Assembly (NCBI GenBank): GCA_002081555.1
Contig: MZNV01002355.1
Coordinates: 1 to 43,722 of the forward strand
DNA length: 43,722 nt
Direction: 5' to 3'
Source: Protostelium mycophagum
Lineage: Eukaryota; Evosea; Variosea; Protosteliida; Protosteliaceae
The notes under the pieces were generated by a model. That model worked only from the letters and a program-made list of their open reading frames with translations. It made no database searches and was not told the origin of the DNA. Below are positions 32,500 to 41,799 of the stretch, piece by piece (position 1 is the first letter of the stretch; each line of letters starts with the position of its first letter). The position numbers were made by a program, and so were the translations under genes.

Positions 32500-33630
32500 G
32501 CTCAATTTCTATTCTTGACTATTCTTGACTGTTCTCATTCAACTGTTTGGCTTGTGAGTTCTGATTTACATTTTTAATGTTTTAATCAAAGCTCTGGTCT
32601 CTTGATTCCAAAGCTACAATTATTAAACAAGTCAATGACTAAGATCTTTATGTTTTATGGGTCAAACTAGCCATAAACCTGAAAGTGTCAAGCATAATAT
32701 TAATAATATTCTTGACATGGTTTTTCTGATTATTGCATAATTAGTCTTCTAACTACAGCCATACAAGATCTTATGGCAAAATTTGACACTGAAGGATACC
32801 TAAAAAACTTTAGAAACTTACATAGTCTTTCTGGCCATAGATAAGAAGACCAAGAGCTAAATTTCTACAAGATTTTAAGATGAGAAACCACAAACAGCTA
32901 AATTGAAGTATCTGTCTAATGGATCTATTGCATAGTAACCAATAAAAAGAATGCAACAATTCAAGAAAATTACTTTTAAAGGCTCTTCTAAGATATAATC
33001 ACAATATAAAAAAGCAAGATTATGACATCTGTATCATTGATCAAAAAGATGATATTTTAGTAGTGGGTGTAAGTAATAAATATTGAAGAACATATTAAAA
33101 CAAATTCACATTGATATTTATATCAGAAATATGTTTCTAATGTGTTCTTGTAATATTTATCAGATGATCTAAATAGAGAGTATAATTGGAATATTCAACT
33201 TCATTTGACCAAGCTATATCTCTCTCATGAATTGTCTAATTTTGGTATTGTTAATGTAGGTTAATATAAAACACCCAAAAATAGACTAGTATTGTATCAT
33301 TAAATTTGTCTGAACATCCATCAATTATAAGCAAGATAATTGTAATGCAAAAAAGTGCAGAATATAGAACAGGAACATGTTATAGCCATATATTACATAC
33401 ATCTCTGTTACAAACAACAATTAGGACAGATTTTCTATCATAATGTATACTCTGTTTTTTGTGTTCTATCAGATAAAAGTTGTTTGGACTTTTTATAACA
33501 ATACATAATGGAGATATTGCAAATGTTTTGAGTTGTTCTGGTCTTGTTCCTGCACTCCTTAGACCTTGGTAATTTCCAAGATTTCAATGAAAACTACAAT
33601 ACAGGGTTTATTCAAAAACAAATTTTATAT
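32500..33630 (+). mobile_element. Decayed Ty1/copia-like retrotransposon fragment
   Basis: Between tRNA-Leu and the LSD1 stop lies about 1.1 kb of AT-rich sequence unlike its neighbours. The plus strand keeps weak traces of a Ty1/copia reverse-transcriptase catalytic region and of the conserved segment that follows it. It is broken in many places and holds no open frame. I could not delimit LTRs or target duplications. The extent of decay suggests an old insertion. Its position next to a tRNA gene is typical of tRNA-targeted retroelements, but that is inference. Confidence 0.6.
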
Positions 33631-33645
33631 TTTATATCTCTTTAT

Positions 33646-36600
33646 TCAAAACGTGACGATCAAGATGGACTTGTTCTGTATATGATACGATGACAGACTC
33701 CTGCTCTCCTCAAGCATTGCGCCCTCTCCCGCCCTTCTCGCCACTGCAGAGGGTAGTAAGAGCCGAAACAGACAGTGTGAGACCTTCTCCTTCTCTTCTA
33801 TTTTCTTCTTGAATTCTTCCACCGTGCTGTGCGGCTCTGCGTCCACTTCTATTGTCTTTCCATGCATGAATTTGATGTACAGACGTAATCTCTCCGGTTC
33901 TACAAGGCTGATCTTGGGTGGTAGCAGTTCTTCTTTGGTGTTTAAAAAGGGGGTGGGGGGTAATTGGGGTTTTGGTGGTCGGAGAATCTTCCCAGAAATT
34001 CTCTTCTTGAATACTGGAATCTTCTGCAATGGTGGGTGGCATCTCTTCTGTATTGATTTTTTGACAGGGGTCAGCCTCTTTATTCTATGACAAATGAGAC
34101 TTTGACGCAAAGGTTTTTACTAACCGTTTGCATCTTCTGTACATCTCTTCACGTGTGACGATCCAAGCCGAATCGTCCACTTCGTATTCCTCTGCCAGTT
34201 TGTTGGAATCAAAATTCACAATTATGGGTCCCAAAATTGTATCAGCAATTCTTCCTGCGGCTGAGAGTCCACTCGCATAAGCACCTGCAATTGATTGTCA
34301 TTATTGTAACATGAAAAGATGCGAGCAGCAAAAGAGTTCGTCACGAGGGCTTCCCAAGTGGTCTCCCACCTTAGTACTGGCCTCGCTCAGACACGCTTGA
34401 CTTCGCAGTGCGGCAAGGGATGCGGTAGACTGTGTCGATATGAACGAACCCGATCGTTGAATGTTGTCATAAATCAATCAAAATCAATTGTACTTCGCAA
34501 GAGAACAATGGAACATAGCAAGGAAAGAATAGAGGACAAACCTCCTGCTGTAGCGGGATGCCTCCTGTTTGTCGCCTCTCCGGCAAAAAACAATGTTTTG
34601 CCAACGTTCATGGCCAATGTCTCATGATCATCTGCGGTTCCCTCTGTCCCTATTGTACATCAATACTTGTCGGCCTGATCTAGATAAAAGAAGAGCAGGA
34701 AGTGAGGATTATTATCCACAACACCGAAGATAACAACCAAAAATGCAACTGGTTATAATATGACATGCATTATTGAAATTGTCAATCTACAACTTGGCAA
34801 AAATAAATCACCTATAAAACTGTATGTCCCCCCTACATAGGGATTCTCTTTCCATCTTGTCACGCGAGAATGTGTCGGTTTCGGTATATTGTTCCCAAAA
34901 TAGCTGTGAATGTCAATAGATACATATAAGATGCACAATGATCACCTCTTCAAGCGAGTGAGGAACTTGTTGACGAGATGTTCCTCTTCCTCCTTCTCCG
35001 AATTGTGTGCAGCCTGGCCTGCCATCAAAGCGACCAAAACGGGGTGGTGGCAAATTCTGCATTTTTCAAAACTTTGAAGGTCTTTTCATTGCTATAAAAA
35101 TTATAAAATTTCTGCTTGATAATTTGAAATGTGTAGCGAGAAGAATGAAAGTATCTATACCGTGTCAAGTTCCAGACGAGGTAGAATTCACCTCTGTCCT
35201 CTTCCCTCTCGTTCAAATGTCCGAAATAATCTGTGTCCATGTCCCAAAAGGCAAAAGGGAATCTCAAAACAACCTTTTTTCTTCAATAAAATTCGAATCA
35301 ATTTTATGAAGAGATGAAAACTGTAGATTTAAATTTGTGAAGAATTGGAGAATTACTTTGTTCAACAGTCCAAAACCCAAATCATCTATAGCGATATTTT
35401 TCCATGCCGGCAATGGTGGTTCAAATATGATATCTCTACACGATATCAGATGCCTATCCTATCTGACAAGCGACTGTCAAATTTGAAAATTCACCGCTTT
35501 TTCAGAACACCTAAAGATACTGTGACCAGCACGGCGTCGCATTGAATTACTCTTTCTTTTGTCGACACCTCCACAATTTCCTATATACGTCAATATTCTC
35601 CTCAAAAATGTCGACTGACCCCTCCCTCCCTTTTAACTCTATACATTATGCTGTCGACAGGCGTGTTGCAATGTACATTCAAATTGGTCGACAGAGTCTC
35701 CGGTACTAGACTGTACCCTTCCTCCAACATGGTATGTTCGCCCTCCCACTCTTCCTCATCATCTTGGTCCCAATCCCGCATGGTCACCTACAAAATTTAA
35801 ATATTCAGTTTTCGCGGGAAGTAAAATCTTGAATTTTATCTCATTTCCTACAAACAGAAATAGAAATCACCTGGTGCAAGTCTGATGCGCAGGCATATTC
35901 TAAATTTGCAACATGCCAATTGAATAGTCTCTTTTCTACTGATTCTTGTGGAGGGTTGTAATTATCTTCCCTCTCCCTCTTTGCGGCCCTCTTTCTGCTC
36001 TGCCTCTTCCCACAGAAATCTACGGCTTCGCCGAGAGAATTACAATACGCCATTCTAGACTCCTCCAGGGCGGTATTGAACTCTGTCTCCATTATTCGAT
36101 CCAATTCTGTGTCAATCTACAACGATGTCAAGGGCTGAGGTGATGATGCAACGCGGTGAAAATATCCAAGTCCTCACCATTTGACCATCCGTATCTATTA
36201 TGGGACATTTACTATTGAGTGGGTATTGCCTTGTGTTGAGCTGTTTGAACACATTTGATAACGGGTTGCCTCTCGTTCCGGTAACGATAGAGCATCCCAA
36301 ATCTATGGCACACCCAAAAGTCTTGTCGGTGCGAGCCCTTCCACCAACCCTCTCTTGTGCCTCTAAAACTACCACCTGCTCACCTTTACAACGAGGTCTC
36401 ACTAAGATATTCTTTTTTTCCTTGACACAAAAAGATTGATGAGGGTTATTATTTTCTGATGTCTTGGTAGAAGTTACCTCAAATCCGTTCTCCTGTAATT
36501 GAGTGGCTGCGGCAGCCCCTGCCATGCCACAGCCGACAACAACAATTTTCTTGGCCCCCGCCTTCTGTTTCCAAGAATTCTCCCCCCTCTTATTGCTTTT

Positions 36601-37091
36601 ATATCCAGTATTTATAAACCCATAACGGCTCAGAAATTCAAAAATTGGGGCGATAAAAGGTCTATATTTCTCCTGTAATTTTGAATATTTTTGATGAGAA
36701 TGATACAAATGAGAATCTGGTGAGGCATAAAGTACCTTGACTCTCTGCTCGATTTCCGATATTTCTATTGATCGATTCAAAGTCTGTTGCCATTGTCCCA
36801 AGATTAAATTTCGAATATCTATATACAATTGTGTGTCCTCAAAATAAGAAGGAAGGGACATCTCCAGATCGGACATTACAAATGGAGGAAGGTCTGCGAT
36901 AACTGCAGCATCTGTCCGAGGTCATGTTCCGTCTTTGTAACCAGAAATTTAAATAAGGGAGGTTCGAGGCCTTGATTAAATATTTCAAGAATGATTTAAA
37001 TGATGTCATTCATGCGAATACCTTCATCAAAAGTCAACTCCTCTTCTTCTAATGGGTAGGGTGCAACACCTCGTGTTCTCTTCCTGGACAT
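33646..37091 (-). CDS. KDM1A: LSD1/KDM1-family histone demethylase with C-terminal ubiquitin-like domain
   Basis: LSD1 is an FAD-dependent amine oxidase that removes methyl groups from histone H3 lysines. Order of parts: start MSRKRTRGVAPYPL (37091), a SWIRM domain (YIDIRNLILGQWQQTLN), FAD-binding VVVGCGMAGAAAATQLQENG and VVVLEAQERVGGRARTD, FNWHVANLEYACASDLHQV, MRDWDQDDEEEWEGEHTM, DAVLVTVSLGVLK, FGLLNKVIL (with the conserved FAD-contacting Lys), HSRVTRWKENPYVGGTYSF and LFFAGEATNRRHPATAGG. There is no long tower domain, so no CoREST-type arm. An in-frame linker leads to a C-terminal ubiquitin-like domain (LRLYIKFMHGKTIEVDAEPH, SLSSYHIQNKSILIVTF). A 5S gene lies in intron 34285-34541. LSD1 identity is firm; the fusion is read from frame and splice phase. 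Confidence 0.85.
34336..34449 (-). rRNA. 5S rRNA, complete, inside an LSD1 intron
   Basis: The 114-bp segment has pairing ends (GTTCGT at the 5' side, ACGAAC at the 3' side), internal control region sequence GCGAAGTCAAGCGTGTCTGA and box C AGTACTAAGGTGGGAGACC, followed by a T4 terminator (34330-34333 on the plus strand as AAAA). It is transcribed in the same direction as LSD1 and sits wholly within the 257-bp intron 34285-34541. Its distance to the 3' splice site is about 51 bp. Confidence 0.95.
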
Positions 37092-37236
37092 TTAGGCACC
37101 GAATAATGCCGTTTGTGTTGTGATGTCCGATGATCAATGCTCGTTTGAAAAACAATTTTCCACACCAACACAAATACAAAATTGACTTGGGACATGAAAT
37201 AAAAGAAACACACAAACATAAAATGTTTATGTTCGT

Positions 37237-38002
37237 TCAAAGCCTGACATTCTGCAGAGCTTGTACAGCCTTCTTCTCGGCGGCTTGTTGGGTCTGTGCT
37301 TGTCAGACAATGTGAACAAGAGGACAAAAACTCACAGTAAACCACTCAGCAATGTCTTCAAATCCTTCTTCATTGGCCACCTTGATGTAGTCTCCATAAG
37401 TGTTCTGAATTTCCTATGGAGGATCACTCTGGATTTCATTGATCGTGATCAATACTCACGTGCTCCTTGGCAGCAACGACAGCAGCGATGTTGTCCTCAG
37501 TTCCTCCAATGGGGAGGTTTGTGATTGGATCACCGACCTCCTCGAGGTAGAACATCAATCCACTGCTATGTGCGGTGTCACCTGAAGTGGTCAGAAGTTA
37601 ATTAAACACCAATGATGGCTCACTTTCAGCCAGATCCTTCATCATTCTTGCGGCATTGTGGTAGCCTTGGATGTCTGTATGATAGAGATTAATCAAATGT
37701 AATCGTATCAAAATAGATCATACCTGCTTTGTTAGCGAAATACTTCAATCTCTGGTATGACTGTAACTGATGAGAAATAATGCATTCGAGATCAGTATTA
37801 CCATGCTCTTAGCAGCGAGAGCATCTCTGAGGTTATCAAAAGTCTTGCTTCCCTCCAGAGATGAGGTCTCGTCAGAATAAAAACGACGAGAGACAGGCTT
37901 CAGGTGTGTCTGAATGAGAAGAGATCAGTATTATAAGAGGTTGAGCTGTAAAGATACCTGAGCTCTGGCAGTGGGACGGCACTTGGCGAGTCTGGTGAAC
38001 AT
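37237..38002 (-). CDS. Rubrerythrin-like protein, probably mitochondrial
   Basis: Rubrerythrins are ferritin-like di-iron peroxidases common in anaerobic microbes. The start MFTRLAKCRPTARAQTHLKP and VSRRFYSDETSS look like a mitochondrial presequence with a cleavage-type RRFYS motif. The core follows the family pattern: NLRDALAAKSMLQSYQRLKYFANKA, GYHNAARMMKDLAESDTAHS, GLMFYLEEVGDPITNLPIGG and AAVVAAKEHEIQNTYGDYIK, then VANEEGFEDIAEWF. There is no C-terminal rubredoxin domain. Several family Glu ligand positions look changed in the first helix (AAKSM instead of AGES), so the iron site may be altered. At least seven short GT-AG introns interrupt the gene. The family is well supported; mitochondrial location is inferred. 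Confidence 0.75.
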
Positions 38003-38558
38003 TTGTGATGTAAATTAAGAATGTGATCACGAAAAGGATCAACCTCGGTGTAGAAAGTGTCAACAGATCTCATCGCAAGATGCATGAAGATCCAAGGAAC
38101 ACAAGGCACATCCAGGTTGATGTAGCGAAGACTGATGTGAAAATTATGGAAAGCCAAAAGAGATTGATTTTATTAATTTTAAACGTCCAGAGAGAAGCAC
38201 GGCGAACCTAAACAAGTCAGATGGAGCCAATTTGTCTTGATGGGAGAAGTGTAGTTGTTTCAGAAAATAAAATCATCAATGATCATTTCAGATACTCTAG
38301 TCTGATTAATTGTTATTCATCATCGAAAAGGAAAGAAGGTGCGCCTATGTTGAAGTCCTACTCACGTGCTTCTGGTCTTCTGGGTGTCGGGATTGTGTTT
38401 GCAAAGCTGAGAAATAATTATTACGAGATGGGGGTGGGAGGTCAAACCTTGGACTTGACGAGATCCTCTTTGCATCGGTTTTGGAGGTTTTTGAGAGCCA
38501 GAGTCCATCCAACGGTGAGTGCCGACGATATAGATGACAATCTTGCCTCTTTAGACAT
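37900..38558 (-). CDS. Doubtful hypothetical gene overlapping the rubrerythrin start
   Basis: Possible exons on the minus strand start MSKEARLSSISSALTVGWTL (38558) and continue with LCKHNPDTQKTRS and YINLDVPCVPWIFMHLAMRS. They have usable GT-AG sites, but the last exon overlaps the rubrerythrin first exon in another frame. A plus-strand frame of 118 codons covers part of the same region. I recognise no family and cannot decide which, if any, is real. Confidence 0.25.
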
Positions 38559-38748
38559 GATATATCTGCATCCGTGATTCTTGCTGTGTTTCAGAACCAT
38601 CATGTGATACACATATAATCATGCGATCAAGTTATCTTAAATATAATATTGCACGGTATAATTATAGACAATAATACATGAGATAAATGAGCTCATCACG
38701 CCGGAGATGATATGCGGAACATATAGATCTGATAATGGTCTAGATATA

Positions 38749-39430
38749 ATGTCCACCGCACGCTCCAAGATTGTTAAAGCCAGTGGCGAGCCCACAGAGC
38801 TGGAAGACCAGGTTGCCCAGGCCTTGTTCGACCTTTCTCAAAACTCTGACTTCAAGGCTGAGCTTAAGAACCTCCACTTCTCTGCCGTCAGACAAGTCGA
38901 TCTTTCTGCCGGACGCAAGGCCCTCGTCGTCTTCGTCCCCGTCAAGCTTCTCAAGGGATTCCACAAGATCCAACACCACCTCGTTCGCGAGCTCGAGAAG
39001 AAGTTCAGCAGCCACCACGTTGTCATTGTCGCTCAGCGTAAGATCATCAGACAGTCTTCTGTCGGTGGTGCCCAACGCCCCCACAACAAGACCGTCACCG
39101 CTGTCCACGAGGCCATCCTCGACGACCTGGTCTACCCCACCGAAATCGTCGGCAAGAGACTCCGTGTCCGCCACGACGGTTCCAAGCTTTTGAAGGTGTA
39201 AGTGATCTTTACATTTACACCATTTTGTATCTTCACAAAAAAGCCTTTTGTTTTTGTTTGTCAAATTCTTGCCTTTTTATGAGATTTATATTCATTTTTT
39301 TGTTAGACACCTGGACCGCAAGGACCAGAACAACACCGAGTACAAGCTTGAGACATACGCTGCTGTCTACAAGAAGCTGACTGGAAAGAACGCCGTGTTC
39401 GAATTCCCCGTTGTTCAGAAGGAGCTCTAA
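38749..39430 (+). CDS. RPS7: Ribosomal protein eS7 (RPS7)
   Basis: eS7 is a small-subunit ribosomal protein. Exon 1 (38749-39197) encodes [20 protein letters not shown], then [60 protein letters not shown] and [20 protein letters not shown]. Exon 2 (39307-39430) adds [20 protein letters not shown] and [14 protein letters not shown]. The 109-bp GT-AG intron interrupts a Val codon. Codon use is markedly GC-richer at third positions (CTC, GTC, AAG) than in most neighbours, as expected for highly expressed genes. AATAAA lies at 39456-39461, about 25 bp after the stop. Confidence 0.97.
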
Positions 39431-39532
39431 ATGGAAAGCATACGTTCGGCTCTGCAATAAAAACTCTGGCAAGGTGGCCTCCCAACCATTATGATTTGTC
39501 ATTGAAATCTTCAGTCAAAATTATGAGCATCT

Positions 39533-41479
39533 TCAGCGATCAGAGTTCCGTTTTATTTTGTGATTCTTGTTCCAGCTTCGCTTTTTTTTGTTTTTGCTTG
39601 TTGCTCTCAAATCTTGTCCTCTTCGATCCTCCCATCTTTTCTCTTTTTTCTTCAAAAGTATCTGTTCTTTTTGTGAGCACCACAATGCCCCAAAAAAATC
39701 ACCTTGTTTGTCTCTGCTCATCAGCTTTTGATATTTCACCTTCTTTGTTTCGCCTGCGGCATGTAAGACTCCAATCTTGTTTTAGAATCGAGACGTCAAG
39801 AATGATTACCTGACATTGGTTGCAATTCCCCCAGAGCTAAAGATGCGACACTACCCTTGATCAAAAGATCGTCGTACAGGGCTGACACTTGCTGTCGCAG
39901 TATGTTCTTTGTTTCTGTGGGGCTATCTTCCCAATGAAGGTTGTCATAATTGCATTGCCACAAGACCAAGGGGATTTCTGATGCCATGAGGTAGTTGGGT
40001 TTTTGTGGATTTTTTTCGATATTCAGTAACTCATCCACAACATTCGGCTCCTCCAATTGCTGACCGACTAAAAATAGAACAGCCGTCATACATCTCACCT
40101 GCCATAATTATTATCAGTTTTTAGGTGTCATCAAAATGCGGATCTGAGGTTTGGCCATAACGATGTAAATGTGTGTGTGACATATCGATCGAAATAATTT
40201 ATTTTAATTTCTACCGCGGTGCAAAAAATATTCTTGACGAAAAAGTCCTGAATAGAATTCTGAAGCTAACCTGGTGCCATAAGAACGCTGATCCTTGTAT
40301 TGTCATGACAAATAATTGTCCAGTTGAGGTTTCAGGTCCGGCCGGTGATATGTCAAACAGGTTGATGGTGCGAGTGAACGTCTCCACGTTCACGACGTCT
40401 ATTTTGCAGAAGTTCCTGAAATCGTGATCACCTATCAACCTTCTCGCACCATCTCTCATTCTCTGTTACATGTCATGACTCGTTGTAGATGGTAAACTTT
40501 GGGGTTTTGAATGTTTAACGTGGTTTTTGGCGAGTACAGGGGCAATTTTTATTTTTGCCTATGTGCAATTTATCAAGAAACAGATGAAAGTGATCTCTTC
40601 AAGAGACAAAAGGATTAAATAAAATATACCTCTATGTCGTAATTGCCGTTCTGCACAAAGAAATATTTATAGACCCTCGATTTTGTGTCGAACCTTCAGC
40701 AAAGTAAATTATAAATATATTTCATCACGATCACCTGGCGTCGAAATCAATTGAGACAGGAGACCATGCTAGTACTTTTATGTCTTGTGGCAACGCAGAA
40801 TTGATCATTCTTACGAAATCCATCTCGACCGTCCCCTCTCTGGGTGGCTTCTTCCCGCCAAAAATAAAACCAGGTTGACCTTCTACAACTGCAGCAGACC
40901 TTACATTGAAAGCTAAAACCTCTGGTTGTGAGACTTACATAGACATAAATACGATGACATTTATTTAAGGACGATCTCACTTGACTAACGGCACTCACGC
41001 CTTTATCTGTTCGTCCGCACCTGGAGAATGAACATTCTGTTCTTCCAGCAATCAGTTTTAATTTCTCCAAAGCTTCAAAGATCTATCGAGGTGAGATGAG
41101 CTATCAATCGATAATTCGTTGACCTTTCCCTCTATTGTCTCTGTTGTTTCTGTTTGAGAGGCAAGACCTCGTCCATTTAGTTCTTTCTTCAATATGATAC
41201 ATCACCTTTATAATCCCATCCCAGATACATCACTTTGATGGCTATCCTTCTCTGAGGGTAACTTGAAAAATCGAATTCTCTCGCCTGCTTCTTCTTTTTT
41301 GACGGAGTTTGCTTAAGTACCATTTTTTCATTTTCTAATACTTCTGACGTTGTCTCCTCATGAATTGACGATGCCTCTTTCGTGTTGATTTTTGTCAATT
41401 GCTGGATTTGTCTGCATTGATCTTGGATGATCTCGATTAATTCTTCTCGAGATAATTGGTCCAGTTTGTCAACAGACAT
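39533..41479 (-). CDS. PUS3: tRNA pseudouridine synthase PUS3/DEG1
   Basis: PUS3 makes pseudouridine at positions 38 and 39 of tRNA anticodon loops. After a coiled-coil N-terminus (MSVDKLDQLSREELIEII) the TruA-type core shows RRIAIKVMYLGWDYKG, TIEGKIFEALEKLKLI, SFSRCGRTDKGVSA with the catalytic Asp in RTDKG, MINSALPQDIKVLAWSPVSI, FDTKSRVYKYFFVQNGNYDI and SAFLWHQVRCM. The tail is Lys-rich (QKLMSRDKQGD). About nine GT-AG introns interrupt it; the one ending near 40889 has AGTTGTAG. Length and the QVRCM and RTDKG motifs place it in the eukaryotic PUS3 group. It is convergent with RPS7. Confidence 0.92.
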
Positions 41480-41799
41480 TTCTTCTTGTGATTCTCAATT
41501 CAGATTGTTTCGTTTTATTCAAATGAGTAAGTGTAAATCACAAAAAGACGGAAATCGAAGTGAAGTGAAGAATTCATCGGTGGTAAAATCTTGGTAAAAG
41601 AGTTGTGGTGGTGGTGTGTTTGTTTCTCTTGGTCTTTTAAGTCTTTTTTGGTCTCTTCTTTTCTTCTGGTGTCATTTTGGTCTGTGTATTTCTGAGTATT
41701 TGTTGGATTTTCATTTCTTACCTCTTTGGAGCTTTGGCACGGTTTCAAAATCAATCAAAGTTGATTGAGTGGCTCAAATGTTAATGTTATAAATTGTAT
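41480..41799. other. Region upstream of PUS3 without a convincing gene
   Basis: This stretch should contain the PUS3 promoter. A 79-codon minus-strand frame (41515-41754) is Lys/Asn/His-rich low-complexity sequence with no recognisable domain. Nothing else is visible. Confidence 0.4.

Noticed and set aside
38221-38577. 118-codon plus-strand frame upstream of RPS7
   Set aside because: No family or coding bias; a minus-strand alternative with splice sites is equally possible and neither is convincing.
41515-41754. 79-codon minus-strand frame
   Set aside because: Low-complexity Lys/Asn/His-rich sequence with no domain, lying in the PUS3 upstream region.
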